A stretch of 64,000 bases of DNA from Streptomyces sp. BK340 (GCF_007827595.1 NZ_VISR01000015.1:1-64000), one strand, 5' to 3'. Shown: positions 42,903 to 51,599, counted from the stretch's first letter. Notes: generated by a model not told the origin, from the sequence alone. Numbers and translations are program-made.

Positions 42903-43450
42903 AAGCGACCGAAGTCCCGGAGATCGCCGGCGCGTTCCTGTTCGAGCCGACGCCGTACGCCGACGAGCGCGGCTTCTTCTGCCGCACCTTCGACGCCGAC
43001 GTGGTCCGCTCGGTGGGCCTGGACCCGGACGCCTTCGTCCAGGACAGCGTGTCCCGCTCGGTCCGGGGCGTGCTGCGCGGCCTGCACCTGCGCTCCGGCG
43101 CCGGCGAGGCCAAGCTGGTGCGCTGCTCGTACGGGAGGATCTTCGACGTCGTCGTGGACCTGCGGCCGGATTCCCCCACCTTCCGCAACTGGGCCTCCTT
43201 TGAACTTTCAGGAGAAACACAACCAACTCTTTACATTCCCGCGGGATGCGCGCACGGTTTTCAGGCACTGACCGACACCGCCGACACCTCGTACCGCATC
43301 GACCGCCCGCACGATCCGGCCGAGGACGTGACCATCGCCTTCGACGACCCGGAGCTGGCCATTCCCTGGCCGCTGCCGGTCGCCCTGATGTCCCAACGGG
43401 ACCGGGAGGCGCCGAGCCTCGCCCAGGTCCTGAAGCACAGAGAGAGCTGA
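42899..43450 (+). CDS. dTDP-4-dehydrorhamnose 3,5-epimerase-like protein
   Basis: A 183-residue RmlC-type cupin. The catalytic His lies in SVRGVLRGLHLR, followed by KLVRCSYGRIFDVVVDLR, and PAGCAHGFQALTDTADTSY carries the family's second active-site region. It epimerises C3 and/or C5 of a 4-keto-6-deoxy nucleotide sugar. Which sugar is not visible, since no RmlA, RmlB or RmlD is present here. The stretch coding for residues ~100-118 has a very different base composition (see 43199-43262) but stays in frame and keeps the family sequence. ATG overlaps the preceding stop. Confidence 0.87.
   Translation: MKATEVPEIAGAFLFEPTPYADERGFFCRTFDADVVRSVGLDPDAFVQDSVSRSVRGVLRGLHLRSGAGEAKLVRCSYGRIFDVVVDLRPDSPTFRNWASFELSGETQPTLYIPAGCAHGFQALTDTADTSYRIDRPHDPAEDVTIAFDDPELAIPWPLPVALMSQRDREAPSLAQVLKHRES
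43199..43262 (+). other. AT-rich codon patch inside the epimerase gene
   Basis: Within a gene of ~70% GC this ~60-base stretch is AT-rich. It uses rare actinomycete codons in series: TTT GAA CTT TCA GGA GAA, then ACA CAA CCA ACT CTT and TAC ATT. Upstream and downstream codons immediately return to G/C-ending. The reading frame and conserved family sequence continue through it. Confidence 0.85.
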
Positions 43451-43457
43451 GGTCCCC

Positions 43458-44783
43458 GTGGACACCGAAGTGCTCGACCTGCCCCTGTCGCGGACAGCCA
43501 ACGAGCGGCTGCACGCCATGATCCCCGGGGGCGCTCATACCTACGCCAAGGGCGATGACCAGTACCCCGAGAACCTGGCACCGGTCATCAGCCACGGCCG
43601 CGGTGCCCACGTGTGGGACGTCGACGGCAACCGCTACATCGAGTACGGCTCCGGCCTGCGGTCGGTCAGCCTCGGCCACGCCCACCCACGCGTGACCGAG
43701 GCGGTGCGGCGGGAACTCGACCGCGGCAGCAACTTCGTCCGGCCCTCCATCGTGGAGGTCGAGGCCGCGGAACGCTTCCTGGCCACGGTGCCGACCGCCG
43801 AGATGGTGAAGTTCGCGAAGAACGGCTCCGACGCCACCACCGCCGCGGTGCGCCTCGCCCGCGCCGCCACCGGGCGCCCGCGGGTGGCCATCTGCGCCGA
43901 CCATCCGTTCTTCTCCGTCGACGACTGGTTCATCGGCACCACGCCGATGTCCGCCGGCATCCCGGAGGCGAGCACCGGACTCACCGTGTCCTTCCCCTAC
44001 GGGGACCTGGCGGCCACGGAAGAACTGCTCACCCGGTACCAGGACGAGGTCGCCTGCCTGATCCTCGAACCCGCCACCCACACCGAGCCCCCGCCGGGCT
44101 ATCTCGCCGGCCTGCGCGAGCTGGCCGACCGGCACGGCTGCGTACTGGTCTTCGACGAGATGATCACCGGCTTCCGCTGGTCCGAGGCGGGCGCCCAGGG
44201 CCTGTACGGCGTCGTCCCCGACCTCTCCACGTTCGGCAAGGCGCTGGGCAACGGATGCGCCGTCTCCGCGCTGGCCGGGCGCCGCGAACTGATGGAGCTG
44301 GGCGGGCTGCGTCACTCCGGCGACCGGGTGTTCCTGCTGTCGACCACGCACGGTGCGGAAACGCACTCCCTGGCAGCCGCGATGGCCGTGCTCACCACCT
44401 ACGTCGAAGAGGGCGTCACCGCGCGGCTGCACACCCTCGGCCAGCGGTTGGCCGACGGTGTCCGCGCCGCTGCGGCCGGCATGGGCGTCGGCGATCACAT
44501 CGTCGTCCGGGGCCGGGCCAGCAACCTGGTCTTCGCCACCCTCGACGAGAACCTGCAGCCGTCCCAGGAGTACCGCACCCTGTTCCTGCGCCGGCTCCTC
44601 GCGGGCGGGGTGCTGGCCCCGTCGTTCGTGGTGAGCAGCGCGCTCGACGACGCCGACATCGATCACACCGTCGAGGTGGTGGCCCAGGCGTGTGCGGTGT
44701 ACCGGAAGGCACTGGACGCCGCCGACCCCACCCCCTGGCTGGGCGGACGCCCGGTGAAGCCCGTATTCCGCCGCTTGGCGTGA
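43458..44783 (+). CDS. Glutamate-1-semialdehyde-aminomutase-like class III aminotransferase
   Basis: 441 residues with a PLP fold. IPGGAHTYAKGDDQYPENLAP and GRGAHVWDVDGNRYIEYGSGL are near the start, KNGSDATTAAVRLAR binds phosphate, and CVLVFDEMITGFRW carries the PLP Asp. The Schiff-base Lys is in DLSTFGKALGNG, near residue 262. Members of this group in polysaccharide loci aminate or isomerise an amino group on a sugar or small acid rather than make heme. The last gene of the polysaccharide operon, 17 bases from a convergent phosphatase stop. A GTG start at 43458. Confidence 0.84.
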   Translation: MDTEVLDLPLSRTANERLHAMIPGGAHTYAKGDDQYPENLAPVISHGRGAHVWDVDGNRYIEYGSGLRSVSLGHAHPRVTEAVRRELDRGSNFVRPSIVEVEAAERFLATVPTAEMVKFAKNGSDATTAAVRLARAATGRPRVAICADHPFFSVDDWFIGTTPMSAGIPEASTGLTVSFPYGDLAATEELLTRYQDEVACLILEPATHTEPPPGYLAGLRELADRHGCVLVFDEMITGFRWSEAGAQGLYGVVPDLSTFGKALGNGCAVSALAGRRELMELGGLRHSGDRVFLLSTTHGAETHSLAAAMAVLTTYVEEGVTARLHTLGQRLADGVRAAAAGMGVGDHIVVRGRASNLVFATLDENLQPSQEYRTLFLRRLLAGGVLAPSFVVSSALDDADIDHTVEVVAQACAVYRKALDAADPTPWLGGRPVKPVFRRLA

Positions 44784-44800
44784 ACCGACGTGGCGTGACG

Positions 44801-45505
44801 TCAGCGGCACTCCCGCCGACCGGCGTCGGCTTTGGGGCCGGCCTTCCGGTCGGCCGTCCGGTCAGCCTTCCGGTCGGCCGTCCGGTCGACCACCCACGCG
44901 GTCGCCGGTACCACCGCCAGCGCGGTGCACCAGCCGCCGAGGACGTCGGTCGGGTAGTGCGCGCCCAGGGCGACCTGTGCCCAGCCCATGGCGGCACCGG
45001 CGACCAGCGCCGCGGCAAGCACGAGTGACGTGCCGGCCGTCCTGCCGAGGCCGAGCCGGCCGGTCGCGAGCAGCGCCACCACGAGGGCGAGCGCGGTGAG
45101 GAAGGCTGTGTGCCCACTCGGGTAGGACAGGTTCCCCTCGTGGATGGTGCGCCCCACCAGGGACTTGAGCAGCGTCGCCGTCGCCACGGCGAGGCCGGCG
45201 CCGGCGACGACGAGCACCGCGGCACGAGGACTCCGCAGCAACAGACAGCCCGCCACGACGGCCACGACCAGCGGCACCGATCCGCCGGGCTCCCCCAAGA
45301 AGTCCAAGGCCAGAGCGACATGCCGCCAGGGCTGCCCCACTCCGTCCAGCGCCGCCCCGATCCGCGCGTCCACCCTGCCGGGCTCGCTGTCGTCGGCATA
45401 CAGGACCCCGAGCACGACGACCACCAGCGCGGCGAGGGCCGCAATCCCCCCGAGCCACACGCGCAGCGGTGGGGGCAGCATCGCGCGTGCCGGCCGGCCG
45501 GTCAC
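44801..45505 (-). CDS. PAP2-family membrane phosphatase
   Basis: About 234 residues, six membrane segments. The phosphatase signature is split as KSLVGRTIHEGNLSYPSGHTAF and ALGAHYPTDVLGGW (K-x6-RP, PSGH and SR-x5-H-x3-D equivalents; the third motif lacks the usual SR). The family dephosphorylates lipid phosphates, including undecaprenyl pyrophosphate, so it could recycle carrier for the adjacent polymer, although it faces the opposite way and may just be a neighbour. The C-terminus is a charged repeat. GTG 45505 is chosen; ATG 45481 is also possible. An in-frame extension to 45766 is dismissed because it would span the GntR operator. Confidence 0.78.
   Translation of the reverse strand: MTGRPARAMLPPPLRVWLGGIAALAALVVVVLGVLYADDSEPGRVDARIGAALDGVGQPWRHVALALDFLGEPGGSVPLVVAVVAGCLLLRSPRAAVLVVAGAGLAVATATLLKSLVGRTIHEGNLSYPSGHTAFLTALALVVALLATGRLGLGRTAGTSLVLAAALVAGAAMGWAQVALGAHYPTDVLGGWCTALAVVPATAWVVDRTADRKADRTADRKAGPKADAGRRECR
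44840..44887 (-). repeat. 12/24-bp tandem repeat in the phosphatase tail
   Basis: Four 12-base units in tandem, alternating GGCCTTCCGGTC-type and GGCCGTCCGGTC, so the 24-base pair is present twice. It encodes a repeating D-R-T-A-D-R-K-A tail of mixed charge at the cytoplasmic C-terminus. Confidence 0.8.
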
Positions 45506-45750
45506 CCGCCCACCGCGTCCGGGCTGCTGCGCGCGCCAACTCCCCACCGACGAGCCCCCCGTCGTGTCCGACCTGGCGAGCTCGCCGGCCTGTCCATCAC
45601 CCCGGTCATGGACAACGGAATCAGTCTCTGCCCGCCACCCTAACCAACAACGCGGCCGGGGCGAGCCGCTGTCGGAAAGTCCGCGGATCGCTCTTGCGCG
45701 CCGGAGCCGTGGAGCGTCGATCCCCAGGTATTTGACATCGCCGCCGGACA

Positions 45751-45792
45751 TCCACCATGCTTCCATTAATTCATTAATACAAGCATGGTGGA
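45751..45792. promoter_or_regulatory. Palindromic operator of the GntR/ABC operon
   Basis: Perfect 12-bp arms, TCCACCATGCTT (45751-45762) and AAGCATGGTGGA (45781-45792), enclose an 18-base AT-rich centre containing ATTAATTCATTAAT. It ends 15 bases before the GTG of the GntR gene, and TTGACA at 45732-45737 is a -35 candidate just upstream. The place and symmetry fit autoregulation by the YtrA-type regulator. Confidence 0.75.
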
Positions 45793-45807
45793 ACCTGGGA
45801 AGGCGAC

Positions 45808-46242
45808 GTGATCGACTACCGGATCGACCGTGGCAGCGGCGTACCGGCCTACGTGCAGATCATCGAACAGACCGAACGGGCGCTCCGGATGGGCACCCTG
45901 CGGGTCGGGGACAAGCTGCCCACGGCCAGGGAGGTGGTGGCGGCGACCGCCATCAACCCCAACACCGTGCTGCGGGCCTACCGCGACCTGGAGCAGGCCG
46001 GTCTGGTCGAACTGCGCCGTGGCCTCGGGACCTTCGTGACACGGTCGCTCGCCCGGCCCGGATCGGAGGACGACTCCCCGCTGCGCCAGGAGGTCACCGG
46101 CTGGGTGGCCCGCGCGCGGACCGCGGGCCTGGAGCGGGCCGATGTCCTCGCCCTGGTCACAGCCGTCCTGGACGCCCACGACAACGAGCAGGACAGCGGA
46201 ATCCCGGGCGACCGGGACCGGAAGAAGGAGGAGGATGCATGA
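45808..46242 (+). CDS. GntR-family (YtrA-type) transcriptional regulator
   Basis: 144 residues. An N-terminal winged helix (VPAYVQIIEQTERALRMGTLRVGDKLPTAREVVAATAINPNTVLRAYRDLEQAGLVELRRGLGTFV) follows the GntR DNA-binding pattern exactly. The short C-terminal part of ~65 residues is the YtrA type, without a large effector domain. Such proteins repress their own ABC transporter operon, often in response to cell-wall stress or antibiotics. GTG start, AGG upstream, and the palindrome at 45751 directly before it. The stop overlaps the ATPase start (ATGA). Confidence 0.88.
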   Translation: MIDYRIDRGSGVPAYVQIIEQTERALRMGTLRVGDKLPTAREVVAATAINPNTVLRAYRDLEQAGLVELRRGLGTFVTRSLARPGSEDDSPLRQEVTGWVARARTAGLERADVLALVTAVLDAHDNEQDSGIPGDRDRKKEEDA

Positions 46243-47156
46243 CCGGGCCTGACGCGTCGGCCGCGCTGTGCGCCACGGGACTGGGATTCCGGTACCGCAG
46301 GCGGGGCGGCCGGGTCCTGCGGGACTGCGAGTTCACCGTGCCCGGCGGTCGTATCACCGCACTGGTCGGACGCAACGGCGCCGGCAAGAGCACTCTGCTG
46401 CACCTTGCCGGCGGCCTGCTGCGGCCCGACTCCGGGGAACTTCGCGTACTGGGCGCCGCACCCGGCACGCCCGAGGCCCGCGCCCGGGTCGCGCTGCTCA
46501 CCCAGGACAAGCCGCTCTACCCCCGCTTCACCGTGGCGGACACCCTGCTGATGGGCGAGAAGCTGAACTCCGCGTGGGACCGTACGACCGCCGAGCGGAT
46601 CGTCCGCGCGGGCGACATCCCGCTCCACGCCCGCGTCGGCGAACTGTCCCCCGGCCGGCGCACTCGTGTCGCACTCGCTCTGGCACTGGGCAAGCGACCC
46701 GAACTCCTGTTGCTCGACGAGCCGTTGGCCGACCTCGACCCCGTGGCACGAGGCGAGATCATGGCGGAACTGATGGCCGAGGCAGCCGAACGCGCCACGA
46801 ACATCGTGCTGTCCTCACACGTCCTGCCCGAACTCGAGGAGACCTGCGACTGGGTGCTGGTACTCCGGGACGGCCGCGTCGAGCTGAGCGAGGACGCCGA
46901 AACGTTGCGCGAAAGCCATGCCGTACTGACCGGACCCGCCGACCGGGCCGACGCCCTGGCCGGATCGCACACCGTCGTGCGGAGCCGTACCGCCGGCAGA
47001 CAACTGACCGCCCTGATACGGCGGCACGGACCGCTGCGCGGCGACTGGCATGTCGAACGGCCCGGACTGGAGGACGTCCTGATCGGCTACCTCCAGGCCG
47101 GTGAGCCGGGGCACCCCGCCACCGGGCTCGTCGAGCAGACGGAGGCGGCGGCGTGA
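46239..47156 (+). CDS. ABC transporter ATP-binding protein
   Basis: A 305-residue single ATPase. Walker A GRNGAGKST, Q-loop LLTQDKP, Walker B ELLLLDEPLADLDPVA and H-loop SSH are all intact. The signature motif reads ELSPGRRTRV instead of LSGGQ, a deviation common in GntR-linked exporters. The C-terminal ~80 residues are an extra regulatory part. With the membrane partner next door it probably exports a toxic or cell-envelope compound. The frame remains open far upstream but the ATGA overlap and ribosome-binding site (GGAGGAGGATG) fix the start. Confidence 0.87.
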   Translation: MTGPDASAALCATGLGFRYRRRGGRVLRDCEFTVPGGRITALVGRNGAGKSTLLHLAGGLLRPDSGELRVLGAAPGTPEARARVALLTQDKPLYPRFTVADTLLMGEKLNSAWDRTTAERIVRAGDIPLHARVGELSPGRRTRVALALALGKRPELLLLDEPLADLDPVARGEIMAELMAEAAERATNIVLSSHVLPELEETCDWVLVLRDGRVELSEDAETLRESHAVLTGPADRADALAGSHTVVRSRTAGRQLTALIRRHGPLRGDWHVERPGLEDVLIGYLQAGEPGHPATGLVEQTEAAA

Positions 47157-48109
47157 AGGGCTCCCTCTGGCTCGCATGGCGACAGCAGCGCATGTCGGCC
47201 GGCATCGGCGCGGCCGCCCTCGTCGCCGTCGCGGCGATCGCCGCGTACTACCGCTCGGGCATGCTGGACGCCCTGCACAGCGGACTGTTCGACCACTGCG
47301 CCACCGGGCCGCTGTACTGCACACGGTCCGACACCGGCCTGCCCCTGCTGCTGGACGTCGAACCGCTGAAATACCTCGGGGCGCTGAACATCGCCCTGCC
47401 CGTCGTGATCGGCGTCTTCTGGGGCGCCCCGCTGCTGGGCCGAGACCGGGAACTGGGCACGCACCGCATGGTCCTCGCCCAGGGAGTGAGCCGGGGCCAG
47501 TGGTTCACCTTCCGGTTCGCCCTGGCCGCGGCGATCACGACCGCCCTCTCCGGCCTGCTCGCCGGAGTGTTCGCCTGGTGGTGGCGACCGGCCGCCGACC
47601 GGAGCTACGGGCTGTTCTGGTACGACGCCACGGCCCTGAGCGGCTCGGGCCCCCGCGTCGTGGCGGCCGCCCTGTTCGGCCTGGCGGCCGGCACCCTGCT
47701 GGGCCTGCTGGCCCGCCGGGTACTGGCGGCGATGGGCCTGACCCTGCTGGTGACCGGGGCGGTGACGCTCCTGCTGGAGTGGACGCACCGGGCGCGGGTG
47801 CTGGTCCCGCCGCACACCTACGTCAGCGCAGGCAGCATCCCCAAACCGGTGATGGGTGAGAAGTGGTCGACCGGCGACTACGGCCTGATCACCGCCTCGG
47901 GCCGCCACGACGACGTGCTGCACTGCGCCTTCCCGTCCGGCGCCCGGCTCAGGGAGTGCATGGCGGCACACGGGTACGTCGCCCGCTTCTACGAGGCCAA
48001 CCCGGCAGGTGACTACTGGATCTTCCAGTGGACCGACACCGCCGTACTCGGCGGCCTCGCCGCACTGCTCACAGTCGTCACCGTGCTGTTCCTGCGCCGC
48101 CGCGTCTGA
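47153..48109 (+). CDS. ABC transporter permease
   Basis: A 318-residue membrane protein with about six helices (IGAAALVAVAAIAAYY; GVFWGAPLLGRDRELGTHR followed by a long AAITTALSGLLAGVFAWWW; LFGLAAGTLLGLLARRVLAAMGLTL). The GRDRELGTHRMVLAQGVSR motif after the second helix is typical of the ABC-2-type permeases that pair with YtrA-linked ATPases. A large external loop with Cys residues lies between helices 5 and 6. Starts with GTG overlapping the ATPase stop. Confidence 0.83.
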   Translation: MKGSLWLAWRQQRMSAGIGAAALVAVAAIAAYYRSGMLDALHSGLFDHCATGPLYCTRSDTGLPLLLDVEPLKYLGALNIALPVVIGVFWGAPLLGRDRELGTHRMVLAQGVSRGQWFTFRFALAAAITTALSGLLAGVFAWWWRPAADRSYGLFWYDATALSGSGPRVVAAALFGLAAGTLLGLLARRVLAAMGLTLLVTGAVTLLLEWTHRARVLVPPHTYVSAGSIPKPVMGEKWSTGDYGLITASGRHDDVLHCAFPSGARLRECMAAHGYVARFYEANPAGDYWIFQWTDTAVLGGLAALLTVVTVLFLRRRV

Positions 48110-48197
48110 CCGCGGCGACCGCATCCGGCCACTTCACCCCCTCCCCTCCCCCTTCATCCCCCACCGGTGTCACCTTTCGTACGGAGGTCGCTTCGCC

Positions 48198-49439
48198 ATG
48201 CCTGCCGACGCCACGTCATCCGGGAGAAGCACCCGCACGGCCAGTCGAGGACACGGGTCGGCGGCGCCCCGCCGCCCAGCGCCCGAGACGGTCTCCGACA
48301 CGCCGTCTTCCGGAGAGCGGAACAGGCCCGCACGCCTGGCCGCGATAGACGGGCTCCGCCTGGTGGCAGCGGTCATGGTGGCCGCGTACCACTTCCTCGG
48401 GACACCCACCCCACACTTCTGGGGACGCACCGAACTCCGCGATCTCACTCCGTTCCTGCACGAGATCAGCCGCTACGGCTGGCTCGGTGTCGAGTTCTTC
48501 TTCGTCATCAGCGGCTTCGTCATCTGCATGAGCTGCTGGGGCCGGACTCCCGCACAGTTCACCGTCTCCCGTGTCGCACGGCTCTTCCCGGCCTACTGGT
48601 GCGCCGTCCTCCTCGTCGTCGCGCTCGTCCTTGTCTCACGGCTGGGCCACTGGCCCGCCGCCACCCGTGTCGACCCTCGTACCGTCCTCGGAAACCTGAC
48701 GATGGCTCCGGGACCACTGGGCCTCGAACTGATCGACGGAGTCGCCTGGACGCTCTGGGTGGAGGCCCGTTTCTACCTGCTGATGGCCGTACTGCTCCTG
48801 TTCGGGCTGTCGTACCGGCGGGTGGTGGCCTTCTGCGGAGCCTGGCTCCTGGCCGCTGTCATCACCCTCGAACTGCACTCGCCCCTGCTCGACGAATTCG
48901 TACTGCCCCGGTACGCCGGCCTCTTCGTGGCCGGCATCGTCCTCCACCTCATGCACAGGTTCGGACAGAGCCTCCTGCTGTGGCTGCTGCTGGGATTCGC
49001 GTGGTCCTACGAACTCACCGTGCTCGAACTCCGGGTGGCCGACCACGCCACCGTGCCCCCTGGCGAGAGCCGGCCCTCCTGGGCCGTGTGCGCGGCCGTG
49101 CTCACGGTCTGTCTCGGACTGCTGGCGCTGGCCGGTGGCAAAGGACCGCTGGCGAGGCTGCGCCGGCGCTGGCTGGTCACCGCAGGGGGACTCACCTACC
49201 CCTTCTACCTCGTCCACCAGAGCATCGGAATTCCCTTGGCCAAGGGCTTGCTCCGGGCCTTTCCAGGGCTCGGGCCGCTGCCTTCGATGGCGGTGGCCGT
49301 CGTCTGCGCGCTAGGGCTGTCCCTGCTCATCCACACAACGGTGGAGCGCCGTCTCGGACACCTGCTGAGGCATCGCCTGACGCTCGACGTGCGGGCGCGG
49401 GACCTGGCCGCGAAGCCGACTCCCGCCCGCACCCGATAA
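48198..49439 (+). CDS. Acyltransferase family 3 (OafA-like) membrane protein
   Basis: 413 residues. After a ~50-residue Ser/Arg/Pro-rich start comes the acyltransferase-3 signature: RLAAIDGLRLVAAVMVAAYHFLG with the catalytic-type His, then WLGVEFFFVISGFVICMS. Around ten membrane helices follow. These enzymes O-acylate exported polysaccharides or secondary metabolites using acyl-CoA from inside. It stands apart from the polysaccharide operon by the GntR/ABC operon, so the substrate is unknown. ACGGAGGTCG precedes the ATG by about 8 bases. Confidence 0.85.
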   Translation: MPADATSSGRSTRTASRGHGSAAPRRPAPETVSDTPSSGERNRPARLAAIDGLRLVAAVMVAAYHFLGTPTPHFWGRTELRDLTPFLHEISRYGWLGVEFFFVISGFVICMSCWGRTPAQFTVSRVARLFPAYWCAVLLVVALVLVSRLGHWPAATRVDPRTVLGNLTMAPGPLGLELIDGVAWTLWVEARFYLLMAVLLLFGLSYRRVVAFCGAWLLAAVITLELHSPLLDEFVLPRYAGLFVAGIVLHLMHRFGQSLLLWLLLGFAWSYELTVLELRVADHATVPPGESRPSWAVCAAVLTVCLGLLALAGGKGPLARLRRRWLVTAGGLTYPFYLVHQSIGIPLAKGLLRAFPGLGPLPSMAVAVVCALGLSLLIHTTVERRLGHLLRHRLTLDVRARDLAAKPTPARTR

Positions 49440-49479
49440 CCCCGGAACTCCAGGAACTCCATCCGAAGAAAGGTCTCGC

Positions 49480-50256
49480 ATGCCCTTCAGCGCGCGCACA
49501 AGACGCTCACGCATACTCATCGCCGCCGTCACGACGGTGGCCGCCGCCCTGGCCGTCGCGCTGACCCTGGTCCTGACGGTCACGACCTACGATCACACCT
49601 CACCGCGCGCCGCCCGCGCCGAGGCGTCGGGATCGGTGGCCGGAACCGACTGCCGCAAGGCGAAGTGCGTGGCCCTCAGCTTCGACGGCGGTCCCAGCCC
49701 GACGACGCCCGAACTGCTGGACATCCTCAAACAGGACGGCCTGCACGCCACCTTCTTCGTGCAGGGCGAGGGCCACATCGCGAAGTACCCCGCCATCCTG
49801 CGCCGCATCGCTGCCGAGGGGCACGAAATCGGCGACCACACCTGGACTCACCCCAGGCTGACGGACCTCGCCGAGGCCGACGCCCGTCGGGAACTGACCC
49901 GGACACAGGACGCCATCGAGAGGATCACCGGCAAGAAGCCCGTCCTGATGCGTCCCCCGGAGGGCCGCACCAACCGCAAAGTGGCCAAGATCTGCCGGGA
50001 GTTGGGGCTGGCCCAGGTGCTGTGGAGCGTCACGGCCAAGGACTACGAGACGACCGACTCGGCCCTGATCACCCAGAGGGTGCTCGACCAGACGCACCGC
50101 GACGGCATCATCCTGCTGCACGACCTGCACAAGGGGACCGTGCCCGCCGTCCCGGGGATCATCAAGGCGCTCGAACAGCGCGGCTACACCATCGTCACCG
50201 TGTCGCAGCTGCTCGCCCCCGCCGAGCCGCAGCCGGGCATGGTCTACCGGCCCTGA
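49480..50256 (+). CDS. Polysaccharide deacetylase (NodB-homology) exported protein
   Basis: 258 residues with an N-terminal signal anchor (IAAVTTVAAALAVALTLVLTVT) and a NodB domain from about residue 60. Motif 1 is ALSFDGGPSPTTPE, motif 2 is GDHTWTHP (the H-x3-H metal pair), motif 3 MRPPEGRTN and motif 5 IILLHD. Motif 1 normally reads TFDDGP; the second Asp, a metal ligand, is Gly here. It probably removes acetyl groups from chitin, peptidoglycan or an exopolysaccharide, with altered metal binding. GAAGAAAGG precedes the ATG. Follows the acyltransferase by 40 bases, likely the same transcript. Confidence 0.84.
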   Translation: MPFSARTRRSRILIAAVTTVAAALAVALTLVLTVTTYDHTSPRAARAEASGSVAGTDCRKAKCVALSFDGGPSPTTPELLDILKQDGLHATFFVQGEGHIAKYPAILRRIAAEGHEIGDHTWTHPRLTDLAEADARRELTRTQDAIERITGKKPVLMRPPEGRTNRKVAKICRELGLAQVLWSVTAKDYETTDSALITQRVLDQTHRDGIILLHDLHKGTVPAVPGIIKALEQRGYTIVTVSQLLAPAEPQPGMVYRP

Positions 50257-50438
50257 GGCAGCACCGCGAGAGCGTCCCCGAGGGCCGCGCGTGAGGCGAT
50301 CCCGAGTTTCGCGCGCGGACCAGCCGGACTCGCGGGTCAGCGACCCTTTTCGGCAGGCTCCAGCTCCCCGTCTCGCTCAGTACGTCGCCGAGGTGCAAGC
50401 GAGCCTTGCGGTGACCTTGCACTGCGGCCTGCGAGAAC

Positions 50439-51599
50439 TCAGGCCGGGAGGCCCAGTTCCCTCGCGATCAGCATGCGCTGGACCTCGCTCGTGCCCTCGC
50501 CGATCTCCAGGATCTTGGAGTCCCGCCACATCCGCGCCACCGGGTACTCGTTCATGAACCCGTACCCACCATGGATCTGCGTCGCCTCACGCGCGTTGTC
50601 CACCGCCACCGTCGAGGAGTACAGCTTCGCCACCGCCGCCTCCTTCTTGAACGACTCCCCCCGCACCAACCGCGACGCCGCGTCCCGCCAGCCCACCCGC
50701 GCCATGTGCGCCCGCATCCCCATGTCCGCGATCTTGAACTGGATCGCCTGGTAGTCACCGATCGGGCGCCCGAACGCGCGACGCTCACGCGCGTACTTCA
50801 CCGACTCGTCCACGCACCCCTGCGCCAGCCCGGTCGCCAGCGCCGCGATCGCCACCCGCCCCTCGTCCAGGATCCGCAGGAACTGCGCGTACCCACGCCC
50901 CTCCTCACCCAGCAGATTCCCACCCGGCACCCGCACGTCCGAGAACGACAGCCCACGTGTGTCCGACGCGTTCCAGCCCACCTTTGAATACGGCACCGCC
51001 ACCGTCAGGCCCGGAGTCCCCGACGGCACGATGATCGACGAGATCAGCGACCGCCCGTCCGGCTTGCGCCCCGTCACCGCCGTCACCGTCACCAGACCCG
51101 TGATGTCCGTACCCGAGTTGGTGATGAAGCACTTCGACCCGTTGATCACCCACTCGCCCGTCGCCTCGTCCCGCACCGCCGTCGTACGCGTCCCGCCCGC
51201 ATCCGAACCGCACTCCGGCTCCGTCAGCCCGAACGCCCCCAGCATCTCCCCCGCACACAGCTTCGGCAGCCACTGCCGCTTCTGCTCCTCCGTCCCGAAA
51301 CGGAACACCGGCATCGCACCCAGCGAGACGCCCGCCTCCAACGTGATCGCCACCGAGGAGTCCACCCGCGCCAGCTCCTCCAACGCGATCCCCAGGGCCA
51401 GGTAGTCCCCTCCCATCCCGCCGTACTCCTCCGGGAACGGCAGCCCGAACAGCCCCATCTGCCCCATTTCCCGCACGATCTCGTACGGAAATTCATGGCG
51501 CTCGTACAGATCCCCGATCTTCGGGGCCACCACATCATGGGCGAACTCGGCGACGGTGCGGCGCAGTTCCTCGTGCTCGGGGGTGAGGCGATGGTCCAT
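50439..51599 (-). CDS. Acyl-CoA dehydrogenase
   Basis: 386 residues of a typical FAD acyl-CoA dehydrogenase: an N-terminal helical domain, a central beta domain (GAFGLTEPECGSDAGGTRTTA; CFITNSG), and a C-terminal helical domain ending in IHGGYGFMNEYPVARMWRDSKILEIGEGTSEVQRMLIAR. The catalytic Glu lies in EIGEGTSE near residue 370. It oxidises acyl-CoA to enoyl-CoA, acting in fatty-acid or branched amino-acid breakdown. This looks like a core chromosomal gene rather than part of the clusters on either side. ATG with AAGGA about 12 bases upstream. Confidence 0.92.
   Translation of the reverse strand: MDHRLTPEHEELRRTVAEFAHDVVAPKIGDLYERHEFPYEIVREMGQMGLFGLPFPEEYGGMGGDYLALGIALEELARVDSSVAITLEAGVSLGAMPVFRFGTEEQKRQWLPKLCAGEMLGAFGLTEPECGSDAGGTRTTAVRDEATGEWVINGSKCFITNSGTDITGLVTVTAVTGRKPDGRSLISSIIVPSGTPGLTVAVPYSKVGWNASDTRGLSFSDVRVPGGNLLGEEGRGYAQFLRILDEGRVAIAALATGLAQGCVDESVKYARERRAFGRPIGDYQAIQFKIADMGMRAHMARVGWRDAASRLVRGESFKKEAAVAKLYSSTVAVDNAREATQIHGGYGFMNEYPVARMWRDSKILEIGEGTSEVQRMLIARELGLPA

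Noticed and set aside
43458..44783. hemL of heme biosynthesis
   Set aside because: Position at the end of a polysaccharide operon and no hem genes nearby; it belongs to the wider class III family.
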